The notes: generated from the sequence alone by a model not told the origin. A DNA stretch of 64,000 bases from an uncultured Shewanella sp. (GCA_947503555.1 CANNEE010000009.1:124001-188000), one strand, 5' to 3'. Shown: positions 1 through 10,116, counted from the first letter of the stretch. Translations and numbers: made by a program.

Positions 1-505
1 CTTTGCTATCGTTGGCGTGATCATCGATCAGCAACTTTTTGCTCCTGTAATCCAATGGGCATTGAGTTATCAAGGTAATACTCAGTTAGTGATCTTCTAT
101 ATCGCCAATGGCCTGTTATCTATGGTTAGCGATAACGTCTTTGTTGGCACCGTTTATATTAATGAGGTCAAATCAGCGCTTCAGGCTGGACAGATTACTC
201 GAGATCAATTTGACCTATTAGCAGTAGCTATCAACACAGGTACTAACTTACCATCGGTTGCAACACCAAATGGTCAGGCAGCATTCCTATTCTTGTTAAC
301 CTCGGCACTTGCTCCGCTTATTCGTCTTTCATATGGCAGAATGGTCTGGATGGCACTGCCCTACACCATAGTGCTTTCGATTGTTGGAGTCATGGCTATT
401 CAACTAGGTTACCTTGAAAGCATTACCCAGTATTTCTATGATGCGCACCTATTAATGCATCATAGTGCAAAGGATATTGGCAGCGTTGTTAGCGGTGGCC
501 ACTAA
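1..505 (+). CDS. nhaB: Na+/H+ antiporter NhaB, C-terminal part
   Basis: The open frame enters from the left edge (codons in phase with base 2), so the N-terminal two thirds lie outside the window. The visible part of about 167 residues is hydrophobic and contains the NhaB-type stretch [19 protein letters not shown] and a second conserved run around [20 protein letters not shown], followed by two further membrane segments. NhaB exchanges cytoplasmic Na+ for external H+ at the inner membrane, a common marine halotolerance gene. A hairpin terminator follows at about 589-613. Assignment is by family recognition of the C-terminus only. Confidence 0.9.
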   Translation, partial: FAIVGVIIDQQLFAPVIQWALSYQGNTQLVIFYIANGLLSMVSDNVFVGTVYINEVKSALQAGQITRDQFDLLAVAINTGTNLPSVATPNGQAAFLFLLTSALAPLIRLSYGRMVWMALPYTIVLSIVGVMAIQLGYLESITQYFYDAHLLMHHSAKDIGSVVSGGH

Positions 506-588
506 TCCCAGCTATAGATTTAGTTACAAAGTCTTAAAGGGCGACATCAATCACATGTTGACCAAAAGCTGTTAACTAAGTAGAGTCT

Positions 589-615
589 AAACGCCTTCAT
601 TTTGAAGGCGTTTTC
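589..615 (+). terminator. Terminator after nhaB
   Basis: AACGCCTTCA and TGAAGGCGTT form a stem around a short T loop, followed by TTTT. It separates nhaB from the dsbB gene starting at 637. Confidence 0.8.
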
Positions 616-636
616 TATTGCTGGAGTATAAGAATT

Positions 637-1173
637 TTGAATTCACTGATTCGTTTTAGCCACAGCCGAGCTTCTTGGCTACTGCTATTTCTAAGCTCGA
701 CCCTACTCGAAGCCGCAGCACTATTTTTTCAATACGGTATGGATCTCGCCCCCTGTGTTATGTGTATCTATATTCGTGTAGCTGTATTAGGGCTTATGTT
801 TGCAGGTCTTATCGGCCTAATCTCGCCGCAACGATTATTGGTAAGGCTATTAGCTGGCGCATTATGGGCAGCAAGTTCGATTTGGGGATTGCTTAAGGCA
901 GCAGAGCTTGTAGATATTCAGACAAATCCATCTCCCTTTGCTACCTGCGCATTCTTACCTGACTTCCCCAAAAGCTTACCACTTCACGAGTGGATACCCA
1001 GTGTCTTTATGCCAACGGGTATGTGCACAGATACACCATGGGAATTGATGGGAATCACCATGGCCAGTTGGATGCTAGTTGCATTTAGTGGCTATATCGC
1101 TGCTCTTATTCTTTTCTTATTTCCTATGTTGAGTAAAAAGCCAAGTAAAACACTCAATATGAGCTGTAGCTAG
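637..1173 (+). CDS. dsbB: Disulfide bond formation protein DsbB
   Basis: A 178-residue, four-helix inner-membrane protein that reoxidises periplasmic DsbA and passes electrons to quinones. The first periplasmic cysteine pair is visible as PCVMC (about residues 39-43) and the second loop has Cys in FATC and GMC (about residues 103 and 129), both pairs needed for the relay. The start is a TTG with GGAG about ten bases upstream; no ATG in frame would keep the first membrane helix. Its place directly after nhaB is the usual gammaproteobacterial order. Confidence 0.92.
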   Translation: MNSLIRFSHSRASWLLLFLSSTLLEAAALFFQYGMDLAPCVMCIYIRVAVLGLMFAGLIGLISPQRLLVRLLAGALWAASSIWGLLKAAELVDIQTNPSPFATCAFLPDFPKSLPLHEWIPSVFMPTGMCTDTPWELMGITMASWMLVAFSGYIAALILFLFPMLSKKPSKTLNMSCS

Positions 1174-1201
1174 CATTGCTAGATACACGACTTACCACAA
1201 C

Positions 1202-1234
1202 AAAAAAGCCAGCATTCACTATGCTGGCTTTTTG
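1202..1234. terminator. Bidirectional terminator dsbB / ycgN
   Basis: AAAGCCAGCAT and ATGCTGGCTTT form an 11-bp stem with a 5-base loop and A/T runs on both sides. It lies between the convergent dsbB and ycgN-like genes and can serve both. Confidence 0.85.
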
Positions 1235-1254
1235 TTGCACTCACCTAATCAGGC

Positions 1255-1695
1255 TCAATCAATATCTTTTAATGGCCAAAGCACAATATGATCTTCTATC
1301 TCTTTCACCTGAGACTCGCAAATCGCTTTACCTTTAACCGACATACCAGCCTGATGCATTGCCTCTTTATTACCCGTAACTAAAGGATGCCACTTTGGCA
1401 ACTCTCGCCCTTGATATAAGCGACGATAGGCACAGCTATCAGGTAACCAAGTTAAACTCGCAATATTGTCAATAGTAACCTCTGTACATTGAGGTACAAA
1501 AGTAAAACGTTTTTCATAGTGTACACAAGCACACTTTTCTCTATCTAACAGTTTACAAGCGGCATTGGTGTAATACAGCTCATCGGTCTCATCATCAATC
1601 AGCTTGTTTAAACAACACTTACCACAACCATCACAAAGCAACTCCCATTCTTCGGTCGTCATTTGTGCCAGCTTTTTTGTTTTCCAAAAGGACAT
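1255..1695 (-). CDS. YcgN family (UPF0260) cysteine-cluster protein
   Basis: A 146-residue cytoplasmic protein with the YcgN/UPF0260 hallmark CDGCGKCC near residue 22, then [14 protein letters not shown], a further FVPQC and SCAYRR. Eight or more cysteines in this pattern (zinc/iron-sulfur-like CxxCxxCC) suggest metal binding; the biochemical role is not established for the family. The ATG start gives the typical N-terminus [12 protein letters not shown]. It sits next to ycgL, mltB-like and min genes, a neighbourhood it shares in related bacteria. Confidence 0.88.
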   Translation of the reverse strand: MSFWKTKKLAQMTTEEWELLCDGCGKCCLNKLIDDETDELYYTNAACKLLDREKCACVHYEKRFTFVPQCTEVTIDNIASLTWLPDSCAYRRLYQGRELPKWHPLVTGNKEAMHQAGMSVKGKAICESQVKEIEDHIVLWPLKDID

Positions 1696-1714
1696 ACTTC
1701 TCGTTTCAATCTAA

Positions 1715-1741
1715 ATAAAAAACCCGCTATAGCGGGCTATT
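1715..1741 (-). terminator. Terminator of the mltB-like gene
   Basis: The perfect 14-bp palindrome CCCGCTATAGCGGG is followed on the minus strand by a run of T. It lies just after the stop of the MltB-like gene and before the YcgN start. Confidence 0.75.
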
Positions 1742-1778
1742 TTACACTATTTGGCAAGTTATTACTTGATCATGTCAA

Positions 1779-2792
1779 TCAATCTAGCGCGATTTTTGGG
1801 TACTTAATTTTTTCAGAAAGATGCACCACACTGATAGCAAAGTAATTTGAATCTTGCCAATTGAGTATAGAGCGGTAATTGTCATAGACAAGATAATAAC
1901 GCCCTTTCTCCCCATCTGGCGCAATTAACGAAGCATGCAGATCAGACTTCGCAGGCAAATCTTTTCCAGAATAACGCCTAACTCCCAATAGTTGCCACTG
2001 AGCCAAGGTCTTGCTCTTATCAATCCCAATAAATTCAGGCTTAATCGGCTGAACAATTTTAACTTGTCTTCCCCATGTCAGGTTACTATTCCACCCTTGG
2101 GCAGAAAGAAAATTTGCCAGCGATGCAAATAGGTCACTATAGTCGGCCCATAGATCGATAACACCATCCTCGTTCCCATCTTTAGCATACTTAAGATAGA
2201 AAGAGGCTGGAAACTGACCTATACCGATAGTTCCCTGACGCGACCCAGTTAATTCACGAAAATCTAGCTTACTTTGCTCAAGCACCTTTAGCGCAGCTAA
2301 AAATTCCTGCTGATAAAGACTATTACCTTGATTTTCATAGGCTAAAGAAGCAAGCACGGACAGAATTGGATACTGATGACCAGCTTCATCAAAATTGGCT
2401 ACCATGCCCCATAAAGCCAGAATAAATCTGGGTTGTACCCCATATTTATCTCCCATACGTTGTAGCTCACTATGATGAACTTTGTACAGGGCTCTAGCTC
2501 TATCTGATTTTTGTTGAGGTACAACTTTAGGTAAAAACGTCTCTAATGTCTCTTGTTGTTGAGACTGGTTTCCACCACTAGCGTCAAGCTCAGGCGATTT
2601 CGAAGCGTGGGCTCTTTTGAAAAGTTTAATCTGAGGAAATTGTTCATCGACAAACTCCTGGGAAAACCCCTCTTCCAGCGCTTGTTTTTTTAGTTGTTGA
2701 ACATAATCACTAAAACTGACTTTCGCCATAACAGCTTCACTAGAAAGAAGCATTAAACAGGTAAAAATCAACACCAAGGTGCTTCGAAACAT
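1779..2792 (-). CDS. MltB-like lytic transglycosylase fold, catalytic Glu missing
   Basis: A 337-residue exported protein with a signal peptide (MFRSTLVLIFTCLMLLSSEA) and the lysozyme-like MltB architecture. Family members cleave peptidoglycan between MurNAc and GlcNAc using a Glu in a WGMETNFG-like motif. Here the matching stretch reads LALWGMVANFDE, so the expected Glu is Val; the genomic codon is GTA on the coding strand. Other core motifs remain: GSRQGTIGIGQFPASFY (family GSxxGAMGxxQFMPSSF) and GWNSNLTWG. It may be an inactive peptidoglycan-binding paralogue, or use a nearby acidic residue such as the DE four to five positions on. The family call is firm; activity is doubtful. Confidence 0.82.
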   Translation of the reverse strand: MFRSTLVLIFTCLMLLSSEAVMAKVSFSDYVQQLKKQALEEGFSQEFVDEQFPQIKLFKRAHASKSPELDASGGNQSQQQETLETFLPKVVPQQKSDRARALYKVHHSELQRMGDKYGVQPRFILALWGMVANFDEAGHQYPILSVLASLAYENQGNSLYQQEFLAALKVLEQSKLDFRELTGSRQGTIGIGQFPASFYLKYAKDGNEDGVIDLWADYSDLFASLANFLSAQGWNSNLTWGRQVKIVQPIKPEFIGIDKSKTLAQWQLLGVRRYSGKDLPAKSDLHASLIAPDGEKGRYYLVYDNYRSILNWQDSNYFAISVVHLSEKIKYPKIALD

Positions 2793-2828
2793 ATCATTCC
2801 CTCTGTTATGTTTAGCGTTTAAAGTAGG

Positions 2829-3149
2829 CTACTCAGGTTTATAACCTATCTCTTGTTTATGTTCATTCAATAGATTAGTAACTGGGGGTGGCAGTTGCAA
2901 ATAGTATCCCTTATCAGCAAGTTCCTCTTTTACACGGTGAATATCGGCAATACCTAACTCTTCTCGCTTATCCAAGGGTACTAACATGACTAAACTCGGT
3001 GTACCAAACATCTCCATTAATGGGGCGGGAACCTCTTCAAAATGGTCTCTTTTGGTCACAAAAAGGTAGGTATCAGCTTTTCTGCTGCTTTTATATACGG
3101 CACAGATCATAGGGTTATCAATTTCCAGAATGTACGGCTTGCTAGTCAA
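2829..3149 (-). CDS. ycgL: YcgL domain-containing protein
   Basis: A 106-residue YcgL family protein, recognised by MICAVYKSSRKADTYLFV at the N-terminal side and LGIADIHRVKEELADKGYYLQLPPP in the middle. YcgL is a small cytoplasmic protein of unknown biochemical role. It is divergent from minC with about 80 bases between them, the position it occupies beside the min operon in many gammaproteobacteria. The first ATG gives MTSKPYILEID; a shorter start at MICAVYKS is possible. Confidence 0.85.
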   Translation of the reverse strand: MTSKPYILEIDNPMICAVYKSSRKADTYLFVTKRDHFEEVPAPLMEMFGTPSLVMLVPLDKREELGIADIHRVKEELADKGYYLQLPPPVTNLLNEHKQEIGYKPE

Positions 3150-3232
3150 AGAGGCACACTATAACATGGTGAGCCAATATAATAACGCCTATCAGTCAAC
3201 AGACTGAGCTATTTATGGAGAGACAATTAGGG

Positions 3233-3898
3233 ATGTCCACACCAAGCCTAGAATTAAAAGGTTCATCCTTTACCCTTTCGGTACTTCATATCCATAGTCA
3301 AGATCTCAGCGTCATTGCAGCCGAACTCGATGCTAAACTAGCCCAAGCACCACAATTTTTTATTGGCGCTCCCTTAGTCGTAAACCTTAGCACTATTGCT
3401 GAGCAACCCCTAGATATTCTAGGTTTGAAAGAGCTCCTCACTGCCAGAAAACTCGTCATTGTTGGTATTACAGGTGCAAGTAAAGAGCAAAACGACCAAG
3501 CTAAGCTCGCAGGGTTGGCTCAAATCAAACAGGGCAAACAGAGCCATACTCCCCCCCCTCCTCCTATTCAAACCAAAATCGTTAAGCAAAACGTTCGCTC
3601 AGGCCAACAAATTTACGCAAAAAATAGCGATTTAATCGTATTTGGTACGGTTGGCAATGGCGCAGAGGTGATTGCAGATGGTAGCATTCATATCTATGGC
3701 AAACTAAGAGGCAAAGCAATGGCCGGGGCAGCTGGTAACTCACACAGCGTGATTATTGCTCACTCCCTCGATGCCGAATTAGTTTCAATTGCGGGCCAAT
3801 ATTGGCTCTCAGAAAATTTACAGCAACATGACTCAGCCCAAGGTGCTTGTATTAGCCTAAGTGGTGAGTCGCTTAAAATAGAATCATTGCCACTATAA
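3233..3898 (+). CDS. minC: Septum site-determining protein MinC
   Basis: Inhibitor of FtsZ ring assembly that, with MinD, blocks division at cell poles. The 221-residue product has the N-terminal MinC domain ([18 protein letters not shown]), a proline-rich linker with a run of six prolines near residue 114, and the C-terminal beta-helix ([36 protein letters not shown]) that binds MinD. An upstream in-frame ATG exists at 3215, but GGAGAG sits about ten bases before 3233 and the [10 protein letters not shown] start matches the family. Confidence 0.93.
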   Translation: MSTPSLELKGSSFTLSVLHIHSQDLSVIAAELDAKLAQAPQFFIGAPLVVNLSTIAEQPLDILGLKELLTARKLVIVGITGASKEQNDQAKLAGLAQIKQGKQSHTPPPPPIQTKIVKQNVRSGQQIYAKNSDLIVFGTVGNGAEVIADGSIHIYGKLRGKAMAGAAGNSHSVIIAHSLDAELVSIAGQYWLSENLQQHDSAQGACISLSGESLKIESLPL

Positions 3899-3919
3899 AG
3901 GCGAAAAGGAAATAAAAAC

Positions 3920-4729
3920 ATGGCACAAATTATTGTTGTCACCTCTGGAAAAGGCGGCGTAGGTAAAACAACCTCTAGCGCAGCAATTGCAACCGGTTTA
4001 GCCCTAAAGGGCCACAAGACTGTTGTGATTGATTTTGATATTGGCTTAAGAAACCTTGACCTTATCATGGGCTGTGAACGCCGTGTTGTTTATGATTTTG
4101 TCAATGTTATCAATGGTGAAGCAAATCTAAATCAAGCTCTAATTAAAGATAAGCGCTGCGATAAGCTATTTATTCTGCCTGCGTCACAGACGAGAGACAA
4201 AGATGCTCTCACTAAAGAAGGCGTGGGCAAAGTACTAGACGACCTTAGCCAAGAGTTTGATTACATTATCTGTGACTCTCCTGCGGGTATTGAACAAGGT
4301 GCCATGATGGCACTCTACTTTGCTGATGTGGCAATCGTCACTACAAACCCAGAAGTCAGCTCAGTACGTGACTCAGACCGCATTCTAGGCATGTTACAAA
4401 GTAAGTCTCGCCGCGCAGAACAAAATCTTGAGCCGATTCAAGAGTATTTACTATTAACCCGCTACTCGCCATCGAGAGTATCAACGGGTGAAATGCTCAG
4501 TGTTGAAGATGTTAAAGAGATCCTCGCAATTGAGTTATTAGGCGTCATTCCAGAGTCTCAGGCGGTCCTAAAGGCATCGAATTCTGGTGTTCCAGTTATC
4601 ATGGACGAAGAAAGTGATGCAGGCCTAGCCTACCTTGACACAGTTGAACGTCTACTGGGTGAAAAGGTGGAATTACGCTTTACTACTGAAGAGAAGAAAG
4701 GTTTCTTGAAAAGGATATTTGGTAGCTAA
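3920..4729 (+). CDS. minD: Septum site-determining ATPase MinD
   Basis: A 269-residue membrane-associated ATPase of the ParA/MinD family. The deviant Walker A motif [14 protein letters not shown] is at the N-terminus, with [14 protein letters not shown] and CDSPAGIE as further nucleotide-binding elements, and an amphipathic C-terminal tail ([11 protein letters not shown]) that targets the membrane. It recruits MinC and is driven to oscillate by MinE. It begins 21 bases after minC and is followed two bases later by minE. Confidence 0.97.
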   Translation: MAQIIVVTSGKGGVGKTTSSAAIATGLALKGHKTVVIDFDIGLRNLDLIMGCERRVVYDFVNVINGEANLNQALIKDKRCDKLFILPASQTRDKDALTKEGVGKVLDDLSQEFDYIICDSPAGIEQGAMMALYFADVAIVTTNPEVSSVRDSDRILGMLQSKSRRAEQNLEPIQEYLLLTRYSPSRVSTGEMLSVEDVKEILAIELLGVIPESQAVLKASNSGVPVIMDEESDAGLAYLDTVERLLGEKVELRFTTEEKKGFLKRIFGS

Positions 4730-4731
4730 TT

Positions 4732-4992
4732 ATGTCATTACTCGATTATTTTAGAAGCAATAAAAAGCCGACGACTGCCGCGACAGCAAAAGAACGCCTG
4801 CAGATCATTGTTGCTCATCAGAGAAATGAGCGCGGCGCGCCTGATTACTTCCCGATAATGAAACAAGAGATCATTGAAGTGATCAGAAAGTATGTGCACA
4901 TTTCTGAAGACCAGGTTTCTGTGCAGCTTGATCAAAATGATGAGAACCTGTCAGTCTTAGAGCTCAATGTCACTCTACCTGAAGATAAGTAG
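4732..4992 (+). CDS. minE: Cell division topological specificity factor MinE
   Basis: An 86-residue protein that stimulates MinD ATPase and gives the Min system its pole-to-pole oscillation. It has the N-terminal membrane-targeting and anti-MinCD segment ([23 protein letters not shown]) and the C-terminal topological domain. It starts two bases after the minD stop, so translational coupling is likely. A strong hairpin terminator follows at about 5045. Confidence 0.96.
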   Translation: MSLLDYFRSNKKPTTAATAKERLQIIVAHQRNERGAPDYFPIMKQEIIEVIRKYVHISEDQVSVQLDQNDENLSVLELNVTLPEDK

Positions 4993-5044
4993 TCAGATTT
5001 AATTGACTCTTTTCCAATTGAGTTTGTTGCGGTACTAAAGAAAG

Positions 5045-5075
5045 AAAAGGCTCCAATTTATTTGGAGCCTTTTTC
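5045..5075. terminator. Terminator between minE and rnd
   Basis: AAAAGGCTCCAA and TTGGAGCCTTTT form a 12-bp stem with loop TTTAT, and A/T runs on both sides. It lies between the convergent minE and rnd genes. Confidence 0.88.
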
Positions 5076-5109
5076 TAATCTATATTGCATTAAGCATTAT
5101 TACTGCTCG

Positions 5110-6225
5110 CTATAAAACGGCGTTAACTTCATCTAAGCGATTACCAACCAAATCACCTCTCCAGCCTGTCATCACTAAAGGTTTATTTTCTGGCTTGCCT
5201 TGCAAGCACCAATTAAGGTATTCATGAATATGGCGTTTAGATGCTAATAGCTCAGTGGGAACGCTAGACTCCTCACACAGTGCTACCAATGCATTTTTTA
5301 TCGCCTTAAATGCTGCCTTATAACCAGGTTTCAAGGCGATAACATCGATAGCTTCAGGTAAGTTTTCTAAGTCAGCAGTAGCCATTACCCTAAGCAACTC
5401 TTTGCCATGTATACGCTTTTCCTGCTCTGTCAGATCCGGTAACTTCAACAGTTGTTGAATATCTTTAGGCTGCTTCTTCGCCAATGCGATCAGTCCATGA
5501 TCTTTGATAACAAAACCTAAAGCTAAATCCTTTTTCAATGCGCGAGTGAGTCGCCAGCTCGCTAGCACTTTTAAATAAGCAAGCTGCTTACGCGTCAGTT
5601 GAAAGCCATTTTTCACTTTAAGATAAGCATTCTCGATATCAGGTGCACTTAACCTACCTTGGGTTAAACGCTCGCCCTCTTCCATCACCCAGTCCAGGCG
5701 AGACTGCCCCTGAAGCTTGTCTAAAAGCTGAGGATATAGCTTATAAAGATAATACACGTCATTTGCAGCATAATTGAGCTGGGCTTCAGTCAAGGGACGT
5801 TTCATCCAATCGGTTCGAGACTCCCCTTTATCGATTTCAACACCAAGGTAAGATTCGACTAATTTGGCATAGCCTAGGCCATGGCCATCTCCCGCTAACG
5901 CTGCAGCAATTTGACTATCAAATAACGGTGCTGGCTGACAGCCACCATTACGAGCAAAAACCTCTAGATCTTCACTACAGGAGTGTACTAACTTAATGAT
6001 ACTGGTATCTGTCAGCAGCGCCCAGAAGCCTGATAGATCATCAATAGCCACAGGGTCGATAAGAGCCAAGGTTTTACCATCATAGGCTTGGATTAATCCG
6101 AGCTTAGCATAATAGGTTCGAGTACGGACAAACTCGGTATCGAGCACCAACAAAGGTGCTTGGCGATACTGGGCCACAAGTTCGGTAAGTCTGGCATCAT
6201 CACTTACATATTCAAAAGCTAACAA
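5110..6225 (-). CDS. rnd: Ribonuclease D
   Basis: 3'-5' exoribonuclease that trims tRNA precursors. The DEDD exonuclease domain shows LLVLDTEFVRTRTYY (Asp and Glu of motif I), VHSCSEDLEV (motif II Asp) and YAANDVYYLYKLYPQL (motif III Tyr and Asp), followed by two HRDC-type helical regions. I chose a TTG start at 6225 because GGAG lies six bases before it and the frame then begins LLAFEYVSDD, like the family's short N-terminus, giving 371 residues. The open frame extends another 14 codons upstream to 6267. Confidence 0.92.
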   Translation of the reverse strand: MLAFEYVSDDARLTELVAQYRQAPLLVLDTEFVRTRTYYAKLGLIQAYDGKTLALIDPVAIDDLSGFWALLTDTSIIKLVHSCSEDLEVFARNGGCQPAPLFDSQIAAALAGDGHGLGYAKLVESYLGVEIDKGESRTDWMKRPLTEAQLNYAANDVYYLYKLYPQLLDKLQGQSRLDWVMEEGERLTQGRLSAPDIENAYLKVKNGFQLTRKQLAYLKVLASWRLTRALKKDLALGFVIKDHGLIALAKKQPKDIQQLLKLPDLTEQEKRIHGKELLRVMATADLENLPEAIDVIALKPGYKAAFKAIKNALVALCEESSVPTELLASKRHIHEYLNWCLQGKPENKPLVMTGWRGDLVGNRLDEVNAVL

Positions 6226-6269
6226 ATCTTTCTCCGCTCGATTCAATCTAGTGGGCAAACTAGGCAATA

Positions 6270-6295
6270 AAAAAGCCGGCTGATACCGGCTTTCA
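6270..6295 (-). terminator. Terminator of fadD
   Basis: AAAGCCGG and CCGGCTTT pair around a six-base loop, and on the minus strand a T run follows. It lies about 20 bases after the fadD stop. Confidence 0.8.
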
Positions 6296-6313
6296 CTATC
6301 TACGCATTATTGT

Positions 6314-7987
6314 TTATGCGCTTTTGGCTTCATCTCTAAGCTCACGCCTCAAGATCTTGCCCACATTAGTTTTGGGTAACTCTTCCCTGAATTCTACCAG
6401 CTTAGGAATTTTATAGCCCGTTAAATGATCGCGACAATGTTTAATCAGCGATTTTTCAGACAAAGATTTGTCCTTAGGCACCACAAATACCTTGACGATC
6501 TCGCCACTGGCCTCGTGGGGTACACCGACAGCGGCAACCTCGAGCACCTTAGGGTGCAAGGCCACTACCTCTTCCACTTCATTAGGGAAGACATTGAAAC
6601 CTGAGACCAAAATCATATCTTTCTTGCGGTCGACAATATAGAAGAAGCCATCTTCATCCATATAACCTATATCACCCGTGGCCAACCAGCCATCCTTATC
6701 AATAACCTTGGCAGTCTCTTCTGGGCGTTGCCAGTAGCCAGCCATAATTTGTGGCCCTTTGGCATAAAGCTCACCGGTCTCGCCTTGAGGCAGTACATTA
6801 CCTTCCTCATCCCTAACATGCATATCTGTTGAAGGAGCCGGAAAACCAATTGAACCGTTATAGCCATCAAGATCATGTGGGCACACAGTTAACAGAGGTG
6901 AGGCTTCAGTTAACCCATAGCCTTCAAGCAAACGTGTCTGAGTAATACTCTGCCATTTATCGGCAACGGCCTTTTGTACCGCCATACCACCGCCAATTGA
7001 AAACTTAAGATGTGAGAAATCGACAGTCTTAAACTCTTCATCATTAACCAGCGCATTAAACAAGGTATTTACCCCTGTCACCGCACTAATTGGGTGCTTC
7101 TTAAGTTCACCAACAAAGGCTGGAATGTCCCTTGGATTGGTGATCAGCAAATTCTTACCACCTTTGTGGATAAACAGCAGACAGTTTACCGTCAAAGCAA
7201 AGATATGATAAAGCGGCAAGGCGGTAACCACCAACTCTTTGCCATCATCTAGCAGAGGACCATAGGCGCCATCGGCCTGCATTACATTAGCCACCACATT
7301 ACCATGGGTGAGCATAGCGCCTTTTGAGACCCCTGTTGTGCCGCCGGTATATTGCAAAAATGCAATATCCTCTTGCTTCATCTCGGGTTTTACATATTGC
7401 ATTCTTCGCCCTTTAGAGAGAGCTTGACGCATTGAGATAGCTTGCGGCAAATGATATTTCGGCACTAACTTTTTGATATATTTGACAACAAAGTTAACTA
7501 GCGTTCTTTTGGGTGCACTTAACAGATCGCCAAGACCCGTTAAAATAACGCTTTTAACTGGTGTTTGATCAACGATTTGCTCAAGGGTATGGGCGAAGTT
7601 TGACACCACAACAATCGCCTTAGCACCAGAATCCACCAGCTGATGCTTAAGCTCTCTAGGGGTATAAAGTGGGTTGACATTGACCACTACCATGCCTGCT
7701 CTAAGCACGCCAAACAGCGCAATTGGATACTGAAGCAAATTAGGCATCATAATCGCCACACGATCGCCTTTTTGTAGCTTGAGCTGATTTTGTAAGTATG
7801 CCGCAAAGGCACGGCTTCTCTCTTCAAGCTTACGATAGGTTAACGTTGCGCCCATATTGATAAAGGCGGGTTGGTCTGCGTATTCCTTTACTGAGGATTC
7901 AAACATCTCAACAAGAGAATCATAGTGCCCTGCGTCTATTTCTGCGCGCACATCATCGGGAAGATTGTTAATCCAAGGCTGGTCCAC
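6314..7987 (-). CDS. fadD: Long-chain fatty acid--CoA ligase FadD
   Basis: A 557-residue adenylate-forming enzyme that activates long-chain fatty acids to acyl-CoA at the inner membrane before beta-oxidation. The AMP-binding signature [16 protein letters not shown], the YGLTEASP motif, the hinge region [20 protein letters not shown] and the C-terminal catalytic lysine motif [13 protein letters not shown] are all present. Length matches E. coli FadD (561). The neighbouring alpha/beta hydrolase is on the same strand about 185 bases upstream and may be co-regulated, but no shared promoter is proven. Confidence 0.95.
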   Translation of the reverse strand: MDQPWINNLPDDVRAEIDAGHYDSLVEMFESSVKEYADQPAFINMGATLTYRKLEERSRAFAAYLQNQLKLQKGDRVAIMMPNLLQYPIALFGVLRAGMVVVNVNPLYTPRELKHQLVDSGAKAIVVVSNFAHTLEQIVDQTPVKSVILTGLGDLLSAPKRTLVNFVVKYIKKLVPKYHLPQAISMRQALSKGRRMQYVKPEMKQEDIAFLQYTGGTTGVSKGAMLTHGNVVANVMQADGAYGPLLDDGKELVVTALPLYHIFALTVNCLLFIHKGGKNLLITNPRDIPAFVGELKKHPISAVTGVNTLFNALVNDEEFKTVDFSHLKFSIGGGMAVQKAVADKWQSITQTRLLEGYGLTEASPLLTVCPHDLDGYNGSIGFPAPSTDMHVRDEEGNVLPQGETGELYAKGPQIMAGYWQRPEETAKVIDKDGWLATGDIGYMDEDGFFYIVDRKKDMILVSGFNVFPNEVEEVVALHPKVLEVAAVGVPHEASGEIVKVFVVPKDKSLSEKSLIKHCRDHLTGYKIPKLVEFREELPKTNVGKILRRELRDEAKSA

Positions 7988-8172
7988 GTGTCTCTCCTAA
8001 ACTCTCCACAAGCAGCGGATATGGCGACATACTCGCCATAAATTACCTAAGCTCTATCTGGTAAAAGTCTCTGTATTTAAAGTTATATTTATTAGCAACG
8101 CCTTAAAAATCATACAGGCGTTTAAATTTTGAGATCATCTTCACATAAAATGCGGCAAATGCCTAGTCTCTT

Positions 8173-9063
8173 TTATGACTCAGTCGACAAAAATCGTTTC
8201 ACTTCATGTGCGACTGCTTCACAATTACCCATATGCAGATGATGATCACCATTAAGTACACAATGGCTCAGCTGATTAAACCAAGCTTTGGCTCTAGGTA
8301 GGTTTTCATGCAACATAGCTAAGCCATCGTCAGCGGTAATGAGTAAGGTGGGTGTATCGACACAATGCATCACAGCTTCAACTTGTTCTAAAGTCAGACG
8401 CATGGGGGAATCGAGTTTTAATCTTGGGTCACTGCGCCAACTCACTCCTTCGCCATTAGACTGCATATTGCGCTCAATAATTAGCCTGCACCATTGTGGT
8501 TCTAACTTAGTTAACCGGCTTCTTGCCCTTACCGCTGCTTCTGCCGAGTCATAGATAGCAGCGGGTTTATCACTATTAGCTAGATAAGCTAGGTGACCCG
8601 CAAAGCTTTTTCGTAACCGTTTAGGCGCGAACTTTGCTTCTTCAAACAGCGGACTGATTGCCTCAAGCAAAATTAATTTAGGCACTCTATGCTCAAAACC
8701 TGCGGTATAGGCCGAAGCCACAATTCCACCCAAAGAATGTCCCATGATAGCCACTGGAGGCTGGCTTTGACCAAGCGCCTCCATCAAATTTTCTAGATCG
8801 AAGAGGTAGTCAATCCAATGCAAAGGATAACTGCCGGGCCTATGCTCAGATAAACCATGACCTGGCCAATCTAATGCCAATATCTGATAGTCAGTTAACT
8901 GCTCTGCCAAAGGGGCAAAACTATTGGCATTATCTAACCAGCCATGCAAAGCCACAATCAAAGGCTTATCACTACTGCCCCAGCGTTTACCACTTAAGCG
9001 AATATGGGGCAATTGAATATCAAATTCGGTTGCTTTAATGCTAGCTTGCCAGCAGTTATCCAT
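8173..9063 (-). CDS. Alpha/beta hydrolase
   Basis: A 296-residue cytoplasmic alpha/beta-hydrolase. The oxyanion-hole HGW is in ALHGWLDNANSF, the nucleophile elbow is GHSLGG (Ser about residue 109), the acid is likely in LLITADDG and the base His is in NGDHHLHM near the C-terminus. It resembles the group of esterase/lipase-like hydrolases commonly found beside fadD in Shewanella. Its substrate cannot be told from sequence. Only four bases separate it from the gene upstream, so the two are probably cotranscribed. Confidence 0.85.
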   Translation of the reverse strand: MDNCWQASIKATEFDIQLPHIRLSGKRWGSSDKPLIVALHGWLDNANSFAPLAEQLTDYQILALDWPGHGLSEHRPGSYPLHWIDYLFDLENLMEALGQSQPPVAIMGHSLGGIVASAYTAGFEHRVPKLILLEAISPLFEEAKFAPKRLRKSFAGHLAYLANSDKPAAIYDSAEAAVRARSRLTKLEPQWCRLIIERNMQSNGEGVSWRSDPRLKLDSPMRLTLEQVEAVMHCVDTPTLLITADDGLAMLHENLPRAKAWFNQLSHCVLNGDHHLHMGNCEAVAHEVKRFLSTES

Positions 9064-9067
9064 GGAC

Positions 9068-9901
9068 TTACTTCGCCTTCTTAATAAACTTAAGAGTCAT
9101 ACGGTCGCTCTCGCCAATCTCTAAATACTTTTGCTTATCCTGCTCTTTCAATGCAAGACTTGGCGGCAGTGTCCATACACCACGAGGGTAATCTTTAATA
9201 TCTTTGCCATTGGCGTTGATTTCTGAGCTAGCGACTAGGCTAAATCCGACTTTTTCAGCTAAAGCAATCATCTTATCTTGCTCCATATAGCCTGACTTAA
9301 TCGACATACCAGGATTGGCTCTATGCTCTACGACACCAAAAATACCACCTGGCTTAAGCACCTTGTAGGCCGACTCAAAAACAGTTTCTAGCTGACCACC
9401 AACGGCCCAATTGTGCAGGTTTCTAAAAGTAAACACTTTGTCAGCACTATTATCTTTACCCAGTGAGGCATATTCTGGTGGGTCAAAGGCAATAATTTCG
9501 GCATTGGTAAATACGTTAGGGTGTTTTTCAGTCCAAGCAATAAACTTTTTACCAGCATTAGCTCTATAACGTGAGCGCGGCGTATCTTGCTCTGGTGTCG
9601 TATTAAAGCTCGCTGCCACATACTTACCCGATTTGGCAAGATAAGGACCTAAAATCTCAGCATACCAACCGCCGCCAGGCCAAAGCTCGACCACTGTATC
9701 TGAGGGTGATAATTCAAAGAAGGCTAAGGTTTGTTCAGGGTGGCGATACTTATCGCGAAGGATATTCTTATCTTTTCGAAGGTCATTCTCAATTGCTGTC
9801 GTTAAAGGGTCGTGATTACTGTGAGCACTAACCGGCAAGGCGACACAAGCAGCCAACACGGCACTAGCAACAAGGGATTTAATTGAGGGCATAGTCTTCA
9901 C
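9068..9901 (-). CDS. Exported class I SAM-dependent methyltransferase-like protein
   Basis: A 277-residue protein with a signal peptide (SLVASAVLAACVALPVSA) followed by a Rossmann-like methyltransferase fold: VVELWPGGGWYAEIL is the motif I glycine loop and FGVVEHRANPG a later strand. Periplasmic location of a SAM-type fold is odd because SAM is not expected outside the cytoplasm; this family occurs widely in marine proteobacteria without a known function. The GTG at 9901 or an ATG at 9892 may start it. It is likely cotranscribed with the hydrolase four bases downstream. Confidence 0.8.
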   Translation of the reverse strand: MKTMPSIKSLVASAVLAACVALPVSAHSNHDPLTTAIENDLRKDKNILRDKYRHPEQTLAFFELSPSDTVVELWPGGGWYAEILGPYLAKSGKYVAASFNTTPEQDTPRSRYRANAGKKFIAWTEKHPNVFTNAEIIAFDPPEYASLGKDNSADKVFTFRNLHNWAVGGQLETVFESAYKVLKPGGIFGVVEHRANPGMSIKSGYMEQDKMIALAEKVGFSLVASSEINANGKDIKDYPRGVWTLPPSLALKEQDKQKYLEIGESDRMTLKFIKKAK

Positions 9902-10116
9902 TTTTAGTTATTGAAATGTGGATACAAACTAGCAGGAGAGAAAATAAATGCCAAGGAGTAAATAGGGCCTGTTGCTCTTTCAAGGTTGTTTTTGCAGCTG
10001 TTTACAGCGTGCTTAAACAAGGCAGAGCTTGTGCGGTGTAGTGATTCTACATAAATAAGCGATAACGCAGTAGAAGTGCGCTGTAAGCGCTGTTCAAATA
10101 ATCTATGCCGTCGATA

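Noticed and set aside
9950-10116. Possible interspersed repeat (GGGCCTGTTGCTCTTTCAAGG and on) between the methyltransferase-like and M50-like genes
   Set aside because: It looks like repeats I associate with marine gammaproteobacteria, but there is no second copy in the window to support it.
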